The notes below the pieces were generated by a model that worked only from the letters and a program-made list of their open reading frames with translations, was not told the origin of the DNA and searched no databases. Positions 17,051-26,346 of a DNA stretch of 64,000 nt are shown piece by piece. A program made the position numbers and the translations under genes. Source of the stretch: Nitrospira_D sp035465795 (GTDB taxonomy: Bacteria; Nitrospirota; Nitrospiria; Nitrospirales; Nitrospiraceae). Every line of letters starts with the position of its first letter. Within the stretch, counting starts at the first letter, position 1. The stretch is from assembly GCF_049546785.1 (NCBI RefSeq), contig NZ_JBMWAN010000004.1:517426-581425 (forward strand), written 5' to 3'.

Positions 17051-20000
17051 TCATCCGGCGCCCGGGGAGAGCAGAAAATCAAAGTCGGCTTTCGTCAACA
17101 GGCCTTGCCCGGAGCCGCGCACCGCGCCGGCCATGACCGCGGCGTAGAGATCGAGCTTCCGCTGCTTAAGCGCCATCATCTTCTCCTCGATGCTGTGCCG
17201 CATGAGAATCCGCACGATCGAGACGGTTCGCTGCTGCCCGATCCGGTGGGCCCGGTCCGACGCCTGATTCTCGACCGCCGGGTTCCACCACGGGTCCAGG
17301 TGAAAGACATAGGTCGCTTTGGTCAGATTCAGCCCCTGGCCTCCCGCCTTGAGACTGAGGAGAAACACGCTCGGCCGTTCGCCCCCCTGAAATGCCGCCA
17401 CCCGGTCCTTGCGCGCGGCGGCGGCGGTGGAGCCATCCAGCCGCTGATACGGCAGTCCGTGCCGGACGCAGGCTTCCTGCACCAGATCCAGAAAACTGGT
17501 GAACTGCGAGAAGACCAGGGCGCTGTGCCCCTCCTCCAACAACACCTGCAGCCGCTCGACCAGAAAGCTGAGCTTCGGTGAAGACTCATTGTCCTGCTTC
17601 GTCAGGAGACGCGGCGACAGACAGACCTGGCGCAGCTTGAGGATGGCGGTCAGCGCGATAAACTGCGCCTGCCCCGGCGACTTGGTTGCATAGGCCTCGT
17701 CGATCGTCGAGCGGACCTGGGCGACCGTCTGCTGGTAGAGCGCCTTTTGCCGATCAGTCAAATCGAGGAACACCTCGCTCTCGATCTTCGGCGGCAGGTC
17801 ATGGAGGATCTCGGGCTTGGTCCGCCGCAAAATGAAGGGCCTGGTCCGGCGAAGCAACCGCTCCAACAGAGGCCCCTCGGCCCGCTTCAATTGCGGCTTG
17901 AACTTGTCATAGTCGCCGAGCAAGCCCGGCAGGCAGAGATCGATGACGGAAAAGTACTCGCCGAGATGGTTTTCGAGCGGAGTGCCGGACAGGGCGAGCG
18001 TGAAACGCCCCCTGAGCCGGCGGACCGCGCTCGTCGTGTCCGCCAGGATGTTCTTCACCGCCTGCGCCTCGTCGAACACGATGACGTGAAACGGCATGCG
18101 CTCCAATTGCTCTATATCCCGCCGGACCAGCCCGTAGGTCGTGAGCACGACCTCGCCATCCTTGGCGTCGAGCGTCCGCTCGCTGCCGCTGTAAGTATGG
18201 ACGTTCAAGCCCGGCGCAAAACGCGCGAGTTCCTGTTCCCAGTTGAAGAGCAGACTCGTCGGCACAACGACCAGATGCGGCCCCGGCACCCCGCGGGCCC
18301 CCTTGATCCGTCCTTCCTGGATGGCGGCCAGCAGGCAGATGGCCTGGAGCGTCTTCCCCAATCCCATATCATCCGCCAGGCAGGCGCCGAACCGGTGTTC
18401 ATAGAGAAAGGCCAGCCAGGCATAGCCCTCTTCCTGATAGGGGCGCAGTGTGGCATGCAACTCCTTCGGCAGAGGCTTCGCGGCGATCCGCGTGAACCCC
18501 AGAAGCCGGGCCAGCACCGCCTCGTCTTCGGGCGGGAGCGTCACAGTGATGCCCTGCTCCCGCAGCGCCAGCCAATCGAGCATCTGAAGCCGGGGCACGC
18601 GGACGATCTTTGACGGTTCCCGGCCCGCCTGCTCCTCGCCGGTCAGGTCGAGGATCGCCCGCAACCGCTCCAGCGTCTGCCGATCCAGAACGCGCAAGCC
18701 CCGTTCACTATCGATCAGACCTCCCTGCAACAGGGCCGCCCGCCATTCCGTCTCATTCAGTGTGAGCCCGTCGCACCGGATCTCCGGCCGGATTTCAAAC
18801 CAGTCGATCCCGGTCCCGTCCCGCTCGCCGCGTTCCACCTGGACCGCGCACTCCCACCGGGCAGTGCGGAGCGGCTTGTCCTCGTACAACATCTCAATCC
18901 CGGCTGCCATGAGCCGGTCCAACAGCTCCGGCAATCGCCGGAACAGTGCCGCCGCGTCCAGTGTCAGTTCATCGACACGCCGCATGCCCCGGAACGCCTC
19001 CGGCCCGAACACCTCAAGCGGAATACTGTAGAGCAACGCCTCCCGGGCCTTGTCGATGGGCTGTAACTCCCATCGGCCCGCGCGAATCTGCAAGCGCACA
19101 TCCGGCCGGGCATAGGCCGCCAGCTGGGCACGCAGCCACCGCGCGCCCTCCTCTTTGACGGCGCGCGTCCAGCCCTCCAGCGCCAGCACCGTTTTGACGC
19201 GCTGGTCCCGCTCCTTGGCCGTGCGCACGGCCCGCAAATGGAAGAATGTCTCATAGAGGACCGCCTTGCGTTTTTGCGCGCGCAACGAACCGGAAATCCC
19301 GCGCCCCTGCTCCAGCGCCGGAATGAACCCGAACGTGGACTGGCTCGGCGCGCACCGGGTCTCCCCCAGGCGGGATCGTATGACTAGCGTCCAGACCGTC
19401 GACGGGCTCCCCTTCGCGCCGGAGGGCGGCTTCAAGATCAGGGCATACGAGGGGGCATCGCCCTTCGAAGGCGGGGCAGGACGCTGAACGGGAGCCTCTA
19501 TTCCTTCGAGCTTCAGCCGGAGATCGCGCAAGATCCGGTCTGCCCGGCCCTGCGGGAGATCGACCTGAGCCGCCTCAAAGTCATCCTGAGAAACCGTGAA
19601 CTCCATCTCCCGGTTGATGCCCGTCCATCGCCCGGCCCACGTCCCGCCCGGCAACGTGACCGCACGGAGTTCTCTGTTAAGACGATCGGCCTGCGGATCA
19701 TGATCCAGGAAACATTGCCGCAGAGAGCGGAAGGAGGCCCAGCCTCGTTCGTCCTCCAGATAGAGCAGCCGGCCGCCGTCCAGATCGACGACAAAACTTC
19801 TCACCCGCGCCATCCGTTCGAGCGGCACCCCGTCCGCGAGGCAGAGCGCGCGAATCCTGACCCGGCCCCCGACGAGATCGATCTCTGTCCTGCTCCGGCA
19901 CTTGACCGCCGGACACCACTCCAGCGACATGCTCCCCCGGCCGGACTCCAACACGATCGGATAGCGTCTTTCACGCAGTCGGAGGTAGCGCCGCAGGGGA

Positions 20001-20689
20001 TCCTCCCCGAACCCGGACAAGAACCGGGAGGCATTGAAGAGCGGAACCAGCTCCGGGGGCAGCACCGGGGCCCAGCTCGGGGCCAGCGGCACCCCGTTCC
20101 GTTGAATTACGATCTGCGGGTGCCCCTGCCGGATATCGAGCACAATCTCATAGCGCGGGTCCGTACGGACCGCCTCGCTCCGTGCCGAGCCGGCAGGCGC
20201 CGGACGCGCGCTTTCCCTCGTGGCCGGCAGATCGCCGAATAACTCGGTCCGGAGGGCTTGGGCACGACTCGGCTGCCATTCAGGCATCCTGAATGCCTCG
20301 GGCGAAAGCAGATGCTTGGTCGTGAAGCAGGCGCAGAGGACGTGTTTGCAGAGCCGGCGGGGATCCCAGGCAGGACAATCGCATGAGGTCGTAAGGAACC
20401 CCTCATCGAGAGAAAAAGCAACCGCATACAGCCGGATCCCCTGGACCTGTGCAATCAGCGTGGTGTGATCCTGATTCCAGAGATAGCGCTGCAACCGCTG
20501 CTGTCGGGCATAATCGAAGCCCCGCACGACCGCTTCCTTCGGCGCCATCGTGTACACGTCATTAGAGGATAGGGCACGAAACGCGGCGAGGAGCGCGAAC
20601 GGCTCTCCGGAGAGGTTCGAGGGCACACCGCCCCTTCCGGACAGGGAACGGTCCCCCAGTCCGCGATGAGATACAGTCTTTTTTCGCAT
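17051..20689 (-). CDS. SWIM-domain SNF2/DEAD-like helicase
   Basis: 1212 residues. Near the N-terminus SCDCPAWDPRRLCKHVLCACF (about residues 98-118) is a SWIM zinc finger (CxC...CxH). A middle region of about 500 residues is poorly conserved. The SNF2 ATPase follows: ADDMGLGKTLQAICLL (Walker A), FDEAQAVKN (box II), LALSGTPLENHLGEYFS, then the helicase C domain with LVFSQFTSFLDL, RLDGSTAAAARKDRVAAFQ and DPWWNPAVENQASDRAHRIGQ. Such proteins are ATP-driven DNA translocases of the RapA/HepA group; bacterial SWIM-SNF2 targets are unknown. The start at 20689 lacks a strong ribosome site; an ATG at 20548 would still keep the SWIM finger. No restriction or defence genes lie next to it. Confidence 0.92.
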   Translation of the reverse strand: MRKKTVSHRGLGDRSLSGRGGVPSNLSGEPFALLAAFRALSSNDVYTMAPKEAVVRGFDYARQQRLQRYLWNQDHTTLIAQVQGIRLYAVAFSLDEGFLTTSCDCPAWDPRRLCKHVLCACFTTKHLLSPEAFRMPEWQPSRAQALRTELFGDLPATRESARPAPAGSARSEAVRTDPRYEIVLDIRQGHPQIVIQRNGVPLAPSWAPVLPPELVPLFNASRFLSGFGEDPLRRYLRLRERRYPIVLESGRGSMSLEWCPAVKCRSRTEIDLVGGRVRIRALCLADGVPLERMARVRSFVVDLDGGRLLYLEDERGWASFRSLRQCFLDHDPQADRLNRELRAVTLPGGTWAGRWTGINREMEFTVSQDDFEAAQVDLPQGRADRILRDLRLKLEGIEAPVQRPAPPSKGDAPSYALILKPPSGAKGSPSTVWTLVIRSRLGETRCAPSQSTFGFIPALEQGRGISGSLRAQKRKAVLYETFFHLRAVRTAKERDQRVKTVLALEGWTRAVKEEGARWLRAQLAAYARPDVRLQIRAGRWELQPIDKAREALLYSIPLEVFGPEAFRGMRRVDELTLDAAALFRRLPELLDRLMAAGIEMLYEDKPLRTARWECAVQVERGERDGTGIDWFEIRPEIRCDGLTLNETEWRAALLQGGLIDSERGLRVLDRQTLERLRAILDLTGEEQAGREPSKIVRVPRLQMLDWLALREQGITVTLPPEDEAVLARLLGFTRIAAKPLPKELHATLRPYQEEGYAWLAFLYEHRFGACLADDMGLGKTLQAICLLAAIQEGRIKGARGVPGPHLVVVPTSLLFNWEQELARFAPGLNVHTYSGSERTLDAKDGEVVLTTYGLVRRDIEQLERMPFHVIVFDEAQAVKNILADTTSAVRRLRGRFTLALSGTPLENHLGEYFSVIDLCLPGLLGDYDKFKPQLKRAEGPLLERLLRRTRPFILRRTKPEILHDLPPKIESEVFLDLTDRQKALYQQTVAQVRSTIDEAYATKSPGQAQFIALTAILKLRQVCLSPRLLTKQDNESSPKLSFLVERLQVLLEEGHSALVFSQFTSFLDLVQEACVRHGLPYQRLDGSTAAAARKDRVAAFQGGERPSVFLLSLKAGGQGLNLTKATYVFHLDPWWNPAVENQASDRAHRIGQQRTVSIVRILMRHSIEEKMMALKQRKLDLYAAVMAGAVRGSGQGLLTKADFDFLLSPGAG

Positions 20690-21026
20690 GACCTGTCACT
20701 ATAGCGGGGAGAGGAGCACCCCAGCAAGGCACAGCGCCCGAAGTGTCACCATGCCTCATTGATCGCTCGCGATTCGCGGCTATCTTGGAATTGAGCGGAG
20801 GCCCCGGTGAGAGGAACACTCAAGGGAATCGTGGTCAATCGCAGGGGTAGTGTGCAGGCCCACAGGAGAGTGGGAAGCCTGAATCCCCTCCAAGACATCC
20901 AGAATGCGGAGAGTTCTTTTGAGCCGCCTCCGCTTGGGTGTTTTTTGCGCCGACTCACCACTCAGAAGTTCCCTGTTGTGATTCCTGAGAGATGAATTTG
21001 CGTAGGGCGCCCGGTGGACCGAGGCC
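20690..21026. other. Intergenic region, no gene seen
   Basis: 337 bases between the malic enzyme stop and the SNF2 start, both on the minus strand. On the plus strand GGGTG is followed by TTTTTTG at about 20936-20947, but the preceding stem is weak, so I do not call a terminator. Confidence 0.4.
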
Positions 21027-22373
21027 TCACTCCTCCGGCTTCGGCGGTCGTGCGATGACCCCTTCGCCGGTCAGCACAGCGAGCGCCCTCCGGGCCTCTC
21101 TGATCTTCTGCTCCGCAGACCGGTACAACTCCTCAGGAGCTCTCGCCAGTCTCGCCACTCCCTGCTCGATGGCTTTCAATGCCGTGGCCACCGCCACGCG
21201 CGGAACGACCTCCCATTCATCCATGGTCGGAAGAATGTACGCATCGCTGAGCCCTCTGGCCTCAGCGCAACCCGCCAGCTCATGGGCTGCGGCCATCGCC
21301 ATCTCGTCGGTGATGGTCACGGCCCGCACATCGAGGGCCCCTCGAAAGACGGCGGGAAACACCAGCGAGTTGTTCACCTGATTGGGAAAGTCCGATCGCC
21401 CCGTTGCCACAATGCGCGCCCCTGCCGCTTTTGCCTCCCAGGGCCAGATCTCGGGAACCGGATTCGCACAGGCAAATACGATCGCGCCCGGCGCCATCGT
21501 CCGCACCCACTCCGGCTTGATGATCCCGCCGGCGGAAAACGCCACGCACACATCCGATCCGGCGAGTGCCTCTGCGATCCCTCCTCGACGTTGGTCTCTA
21601 TTCGACTCCGCACACACGGCCCATTGCTCGCTAAAGTCCTGGTTCGACTCATAGTCATGACGATACCGCCCGAGGATCCCGCCAAGGTCGCAGGCGACGA
21701 TCCTCCCCGGGTCCGCGCCGCCGGCCTTCAGATACCGGTACGTCGGAATATTCGCGGCTCCCATGCCGATCATGGCGATACGCACCTGACCGATGTGTTT
21801 GCCGACCACTTTCAGCGCATTCAGCAGCGCGGCCAGCAGAACGGTCGCCGTCCCCTGCTGATCGTCGTGCCACACAGGAATGGAACTGGCCCGCCGGCAT
21901 GCCTTGAGAATCGAGAAACACTTGGGCATCGATATATCTTCAAGATTGATCCCGCCGAAGGAAGGTTCCAGGATCTTCACCGTCCGAATGATCTCCTCCG
22001 GATCTTTGGTTCCGAGGCAGATCGGTATCGCATCCACCCCGCCCAGATACTTGAAGAGCAGCGCCTTGCCTTCCATGACCGGCAAACCGGCTTCCGGGCC
22101 GATGTCGCCCAGGCCAAGGACTCTCGTGCCGTCCGACACCACCGCAACGGAGTTCGCCTTGTTCGTGTGCTCATACACCAGATCCGGCTGAGCCTGAATC
22201 GCGCGGCAGGGGGCTGCGACGCCCGGCGTGTACCAGATCGAGAAATCCTCGATCCCGCGAATGGGACACTTGGGCGCCGTTTGGATCTTGCCTTTGTAAT
22301 AGGCGTGAAGTCGCAAGGCCTCTTCGGCAGGTTTCCCGGCTTTCGCCAGCAATTCTTCAGGTGTGGGCATCAT
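21027..22373 (-). CDS. Malic enzyme, oxaloacetate-decarboxylating malate dehydrogenase
   Basis: 448 residues. It catalyses malate + NAD(P)+ to pyruvate + CO2 + NAD(P)H in the cytosol. Recognisable parts are the substrate domain with DFSIWYTPGVAAPCRAI, SVAVVSDGTRVLGLGDIGPEAGLPVMEGKA and GINLEDISMPKCFSI, the metal/catalytic segment IPVWHDDQQGTA, and a Rossmann domain starting RIAMIGMGAANI. Later motifs are FACANPVPEIWP and ATGRSDFPNQVNNSLVFPAVFRGALD. It is of the short bacterial type without the C-terminal phosphotransacetylase domain. The ATG at 22373 follows GAGAGGG. It could feed pyruvate to the pyruvate-using enzymes elsewhere in this window, or run in reverse for anaplerosis. Confidence 0.95.
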   Translation of the reverse strand: MMPTPEELLAKAGKPAEEALRLHAYYKGKIQTAPKCPIRGIEDFSIWYTPGVAAPCRAIQAQPDLVYEHTNKANSVAVVSDGTRVLGLGDIGPEAGLPVMEGKALLFKYLGGVDAIPICLGTKDPEEIIRTVKILEPSFGGINLEDISMPKCFSILKACRRASSIPVWHDDQQGTATVLLAALLNALKVVGKHIGQVRIAMIGMGAANIPTYRYLKAGGADPGRIVACDLGGILGRYRHDYESNQDFSEQWAVCAESNRDQRRGGIAEALAGSDVCVAFSAGGIIKPEWVRTMAPGAIVFACANPVPEIWPWEAKAAGARIVATGRSDFPNQVNNSLVFPAVFRGALDVRAVTITDEMAMAAAHELAGCAEARGLSDAYILPTMDEWEVVPRVAVATALKAIEQGVARLARAPEELYRSAEQKIREARRALAVLTGEGVIARPPKPEE

Positions 22374-22598
22374 TCCCTCTCATATAGCGCTCAATAAGGG
22401 CCGACCGGGAGGCAGAACGGGAACCGGCCCGGACAGGCTGCCGGGCACGCGACCGCGGCGTTTCCACGTGCAAAGCCGCTCCCTGCGGACAGAGGCCTGC
22501 CAGTAAAACTCTCCCGGCTTGAGATGGATGAGGTTGATGGAGAACTGACCCCGCGTGAACAGGGGGCGGTAAAGCCCCCGTTCCAGCGGGAGCGGGGT

Positions 22599-22841
22599 TT
22601 AACTCAGCTGCAGCTTCGCGTGGCTGGTAGAGACTTTCTCCCCTTCGGGACGCACAAAATCCCCCCGGCGATGGGCGAGGATCACCGGATCGACCCGTTC
22701 GCCGCAACTGACGCAACGCCATTCGAACGATGCGAGTTCGTGCACCTGCTCGGGAACCATAAGACCGCCGCACCGGTGACAGCAATCCACCGGACTCCGC
22801 CGACCGACAGACACCTTTGAGACTTTTGAGACTTTGGTCAT
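22599..22841 (-). CDS. Small zinc-ribbon protein
   Basis: 80 residues from the ATG at 22841; GGGAGG stands eight bases upstream, and the in-frame GTG six bases earlier is less likely. Two Cys pairs, CCHRCGG and WRCVSCGERVDP, 22 or so residues apart, form a zinc ribbon. The N-terminus has a short repeat (KVSKVSKVS). The role is unknown; such proteins are frequent in Nitrospira. It lies between malic enzyme and the cDPG synthetase homologue on the same strand. Confidence 0.7.
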   Translation of the reverse strand: MTKVSKVSKVSVGRRSPVDCCHRCGGLMVPEQVHELASFEWRCVSCGERVDPVILAHRRGDFVRPEGEKVSTSHAKLQLS

Positions 22842-22907
22842 AAACACTCCCTCCCTTCATGGAGAAATGCCGGACTACCCTTTTGAGCCACAATCCCCCG
22901 AAAGGAT

Positions 22908-24254
22908 TCATCCCTGCCCTCCCTCCCGGAGTACCGCCGAAAGCATGTCCTTGAGTATCGCCCCGTCGCCTGGTTCGAATTCATAGCCGACCCGGCAGGT
23001 TGGCTGTCTGATCGAGATCAGCCGCCGCAGATCTACCGGTGTGGCAATGAGCACCAGATCACAGTCCGCGCGGTTGATCGTGTGTTCCAGATCCCGGATC
23101 TGCTCGGATCCGTACCCCATCGCAGGAAGCACACAATCAAGGTGCGGATTCGACTGGAAGGTCTGGCGAAGGCTGCCGACCGCAGCGGCCCGGGGATCAA
23201 TCATCGCTGCCGCCCCGTACTGCTTCGCCGCAAGCACGCCGGCCCCGTATGACATACCGCCGTGAGTGAGCGTCGGCCCGTCTTCCACAACGAGCACCCG
23301 CTTGCCTTTGATCAGCAACGGATCGTCGACGGTGATCGGCATCCTCGATTCGAGAATCTTCGCGTGCGGATTCGCGCCGGCGATCGCGCGGCGAACCGCA
23401 TCCACCTTCAGAGAATCGGCCGTATCCACCTTGGTAATGATGACCAGATCGGCGCGCAATAAATTGACCTCACCGGGGAAATAGCTGCGCTCGTGGCCGG
23501 CCCGGTGAGGATCCACGAGAACAATTTCCAGATCCGGTTCGAAAAACGGCGTGTCATTGTTCCCGCCGTCCCAGAGAATCACATCGGCCCCGGCTTCGGC
23601 CTGACGAAGAATCCGCTCGTAGTCCACGCCGGTAAAGACGACGTCCCCCTGCCTGATGTGAGGCTCGTACTCTTCCCGCTCTTCGATGGTGCAGCGGGCC
23701 TCCTGAAGATCCTCGATCGTGGCGAACCGCTGCACCGCCTGTTGCGCCAGATCTCCGTAGGGCATTGGATGGCGCACGACCGCAACCCGCACGCCCTGCG
23801 CTCGTAACAAGGCGGAGATCTTCCGCGCAGCAGGACTCTTGCCCGCTCCTGTCCTGACCGCGCAGACAGAGATCACAGGCTTCTTCGACCGCAGCATCGT
23901 AGAACGCGGGCTCAGGAAACGGAAACTTGCTCCGGCCGCCAGCGCCCGCGAGGCCTGCCGCATGACCCTGTCATAGGACACATCGCTGTAGGCAAAGATG
24001 ACCTCATCGACCGCATGGGCTGCGATCACCGCTTCCAGTTCCTCTTCCGGCGCAATCGGAATGCCCTTCGGATACAGATCCCCAGCCAGCTCAGGAGGGT
24101 AGGTTCGCCCTGCGATGTTGGGAATCTGGGCGGCAGTGAAGGCCACTACCCGGCAGTCTGAGTTCTTTCGAAAGACCATATTGAAATCATGAAAGTCGCG
24201 GCCTGCCGCTCCCATAATCACCACATTCATTCTCCGACTGACGCGATTTGCCAC
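22908..24254 (-). CDS. cpgS: Cyclic 2,3-diphosphoglycerate synthetase family ATPase
   Basis: 448 residues, close to the archaeal enzyme length. The characterised methanogen enzyme closes 2,3-bisphosphoglycerate to its cyclic anhydride with ATP. Visible parts are the N-terminal Rossmann-like start MNVVIMGAAGRDFHDFN, EVIFAYSDVSYD, the P-loop CAVRTGAGKSPAARKI, VVRHPMPYGDL, ILWDGGNNDTPFFEPDL, DPHRAGHE and LLRADLVIITKVD. The GTG at 24254 has GAGGT upstream; the ATG at 24230 is an alternative and is where family homology begins. Bacterial homologues are common but their product has not been shown, so the symbol reflects homology. It is divergent from the NTF2-like gene at 24437. Confidence 0.82.
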   Translation of the reverse strand: MANRVSRRMNVVIMGAAGRDFHDFNMVFRKNSDCRVVAFTAAQIPNIAGRTYPPELAGDLYPKGIPIAPEEELEAVIAAHAVDEVIFAYSDVSYDRVMRQASRALAAGASFRFLSPRSTMLRSKKPVISVCAVRTGAGKSPAARKISALLRAQGVRVAVVRHPMPYGDLAQQAVQRFATIEDLQEARCTIEEREEYEPHIRQGDVVFTGVDYERILRQAEAGADVILWDGGNNDTPFFEPDLEIVLVDPHRAGHERSYFPGEVNLLRADLVIITKVDTADSLKVDAVRRAIAGANPHAKILESRMPITVDDPLLIKGKRVLVVEDGPTLTHGGMSYGAGVLAAKQYGAAAMIDPRAAAVGSLRQTFQSNPHLDCVLPAMGYGSEQIRDLEHTINRADCDLVLIATPVDLRRLISIRQPTCRVGYEFEPGDGAILKDMLSAVLREGGQG

Positions 24255-24436
24255 TGGCTTTACCTCGTGCTGGCGATTTTTGCGACAGACTGCGCTCCCC
24301 CGTAGGATCTCCTCCCGGTCGGAATCCCTTGATTCACAAGAAGATCACACGGGCCGAGCTGCTCATCTTCTGGTCTCTACCTTGCAGATCCCGTGCTCAT
24401 AGTCGAGAACGGACAGCTCACAGGAGGAATGGTCCC

Positions 24437-24982
24437 ATGAATTTTCAATCAGTCTCGATCTTGGGCACAGTATGTCTCGGACTAGGGCTCTGGGCTTCAC
24501 AGCCCTCTGTCGTTATCGCCAAGACCCAGGTCACGCCCAGCACCATTCAGGAGGTCGAACCACAGGCGGCCAAAGAGCTGCTTTCCACATTTGAGCAAGC
24601 CGAACAGGCCATGCAGGCCCGCGACATCGAGGGGATCATGGCGCTCTATTCAGATGAGTACTACTACCATGGACTCAAGAAATCGGACATCCGCAAGATC
24701 TGGAGCCAGCTCTTCGAGCACTACAAAGAACTGGAGAGCTTTCATACGTTTTCAGTCATGAGGACCGTGGGCAGCGGCAGCAAACTCACCGCCGAGATTA
24801 CTTGCACGGGAGTGATCTGGGGCACAGCCAAGGATACGAAACTGCGGACCCCCATCGATAGCTGGTATGAAGAAGTGCACTACCTCCGGAAGGAGAACGG
24901 CCGCTGGCGCATCGTTGGAAATGTGGGCGGTGAATCCGAGCCCGTGCTCCCATTCGGAGTCGCGCCGCACCCGCTCTTCTAA
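24437..24982 (+). CDS. Exported NTF2/SnoaL-like protein (copy 2)
   Basis: 181 residues. The ATG at 24437 has AGGAGG nine bases upstream and begins a signal peptide (hydrophobic 6-28, ending VIAKT). The mature domain shows AAKELLSTFEQAEQAMQARD, DEYYYHGLKKSDIRKIW, LFEHYKELESFHTF, AEITCTG and RWRIVGNVGG, and the same PHPLF C-terminus as the protein at 2300-2878. Both copies are exported and share the conserved Tyr-His-Gly-Leu-Lys block, so the pocket is probably the functional part. No enzyme activity can be assigned. A hairpin 56 bases after the stop may end its transcript. Confidence 0.85.
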   Translation: MNFQSVSILGTVCLGLGLWASQPSVVIAKTQVTPSTIQEVEPQAAKELLSTFEQAEQAMQARDIEGIMALYSDEYYYHGLKKSDIRKIWSQLFEHYKELESFHTFSVMRTVGSGSKLTAEITCTGVIWGTAKDTKLRTPIDSWYEEVHYLRKENGRWRIVGNVGGESEPVLPFGVAPHPLF

Positions 24983-25037
24983 TCAGGAGACAACGAGGAG
25001 AGAACTGCTTCCGCGCATCTGCGAGAAGATAACCGAA

Positions 25038-25060
25038 AGGGGAACCCTTATGGTTCCCCT
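25038..25060. terminator. Perfect hairpin, possible terminator
   Basis: AGGGGAACC, loop CTTAT, GGTTCCCCT: nine paired bases, 56 bases after the stop at 24982. No T-run follows, so termination may need Rho or the hairpin may protect the 3' end. Confidence 0.45.
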
Positions 25061-25510
25061 GCTCATAAGCACGGACAACCCGCCCTTGTGTGAGTACCCA
25101 TCCTGCCTTCTTTCCGAGAATAACCCGAACGATCCAGCGATCTATCTACGCTCGACCGTCCCGCGCCCCCCGTTCATCGGGCTCCCTTGAGAGCCGTGCC
25201 TCCTACTGGCACCGAGATGGGAGTGCGTCCCCTCGGACCATCCTCTCAAACCGGCACAGAACCGACACCCTTTTTACCGCGCCGCACAAGAGCGGGACCA
25301 TTGGCTTATCCTGGCGCCACCCCCTTTCCTGTTTCCTATATAACGCGCCGATCAGCAAGATCAATGTCGAACAAATCCACAGCCCTGCATCTGTCACTGT
25401 CCTGAAACGCTACAGCAAACTCCACTCTCTTGCAGGATGGACGCGCACAAGGTGGTCGAAATCATTGAATCTTCACAGGTCGGACATCTTGAACGACCCG
25501 GTCTCCGGCT

Positions 25511-25526
25511 TGGCACCATCAATGCA
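25511..25526 (+). promoter_or_regulatory. Candidate sigma-54 promoter of the stress cassette
   Basis: TGGCACCATCAATGCA matches the -24/-12 consensus TGGCAC-N5-TTGC at all but one core position (ATGC for TTGC), with GG and GC ten bases apart. A start point near 25537 would leave a short leader before GGAGGAG and the ATG at 25572. No enhancer site was identified. Confidence 0.35.
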
Positions 25527-25571
25527 CAGTCACGAGTAGCACTGCATAAGAAGAAGCCTATGGAGGAGACG

Positions 25572-25814
25572 ATGGCAGGAGGCGAAGAGCTCGGCTCTCG
25601 ATTGTTGAAGATCGTGCAGCAGACTCCGGACTGTGACGTGGACAGTCTCGCGGCGCATTGTCCTGACATGACCTGGAATCAAGTATTCCTGGCACTGGAC
25701 CAGCTCAGCCGGTCCGGGCAGGTTATTCTCAAACAACAGGGCCCCGGGCATTACAACGTGACGGCGTTGCCGGAGAAGCCGTTACATCAGTCGCATGTCA
25801 TTCACCGTTCATAG
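25572..25814 (+). CDS. Small winged-helix-like protein
   Basis: 80 residues. The ATG at 25572 is preceded by GGAGGAG; longer in-frame starts upstream have none. The sequence GSRLLKIVQQTPDCDVDSLAAHCPDMTWNQVFLALDQLSRSGQVILKQQGPGHYNV has the helix-helix-helix-wing pattern of small winged-helix DNA-binding proteins: a Leu-rich first helix, TWNQVFLALDQLSRSGQ as turn and recognition helix, and GHYNV as wing strand. It is the first gene of the compact stress cassette and could regulate it, but this is inference. Confidence 0.65.
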   Translation: MAGGEELGSRLLKIVQQTPDCDVDSLAAHCPDMTWNQVFLALDQLSRSGQVILKQQGPGHYNVTALPEKPLHQSHVIHRS

Positions 25815-25853
25815 CGCCGCTCATAGCGCCGCGCAGGCGAGAAGGAGACGATC

Positions 25854-26327
25854 ATGAGCAGCCTGATGAGATGGGATCCCTTTACCCGCTGGAATCCGAT
25901 GAAAGAGATCGAGGAACTCGACAAACGCCTTTCGGCCATCCTTGGACGCGGCTCGTCCTCACCGGCCGGCGACAAGCAGGAGGCGATTACCGTCGCCGAA
26001 TGGTCGCCCCTCGTCGATATCACCGAAGACGAAAAGGAATATCTGATCAAGGCCGAACTGCCAGAGGTCAAGAAGGAAGACATCAAGCTCAACGTGCAGG
26101 ACGATGTGCTGACGATCACCGGTGAGCGGAAATACGAGAAAGAGGAAAAGGGGAAAAAGTACCACCGGGTGGAACGGTCCTATGGCAGCTTCCTGCGAAG
26201 TTTCACCCTGCCGGAAAATGCCGATGGCACAAAAGTGTCTGCGGAGTACAAGGACGGCTTATTGATGGTGCGATTACCGAAATCGGAAAAAGCGAAACCG
26301 AAGGCGATCGAAGTCAAGGTGTCATGA
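25854..26327 (+). CDS. Small heat-shock protein, Hsp20 family
   Basis: 157 residues with GAAGGAG upstream of the ATG. It has a short N-terminal arm (RWDPFTRWNPMKEIEEL), an alpha-crystallin domain from about residue 48 (PLVDITEDEKEYLIKAELPEVKKEDIKLNVQDD ... LTITGERK) and the GLLMVRLPKSEKAKPKAIEV C-terminal strand with its extension. It is a holdase that binds unfolding proteins without ATP in the cytosol. It sits in a same-strand run with a winged-helix gene before it and a small membrane peptide 19 bases after it. No CIRCE or obvious ROSE element is visible in the 39-base leader. Confidence 0.95.
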   Translation: MSSLMRWDPFTRWNPMKEIEELDKRLSAILGRGSSSPAGDKQEAITVAEWSPLVDITEDEKEYLIKAELPEVKKEDIKLNVQDDVLTITGERKYEKEEKGKKYHRVERSYGSFLRSFTLPENADGTKVSAEYKDGLLMVRLPKSEKAKPKAIEVKVS

Positions 26328-26346
26328 TCGCATCAAGGAGGCGGTT

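Larger units (their letters stand above)
24983..25571. other. Intergenic region with a hairpin and a sigma-54-like promoter
   Basis: About 590 bases without a convincing gene; frames on both strands lack ribosome sites. It contains a perfect hairpin (25038-25060) and, close to the next gene, a -24/-12 type element (25511-25526). Confidence 0.5.

Noticed and set aside
22357..22911. 184-codon minus-strand frame spanning the zinc-ribbon gene
   Set aside because: Out of frame with the CxxC protein at 22599-22841, Arg/Ser-rich and without homology.
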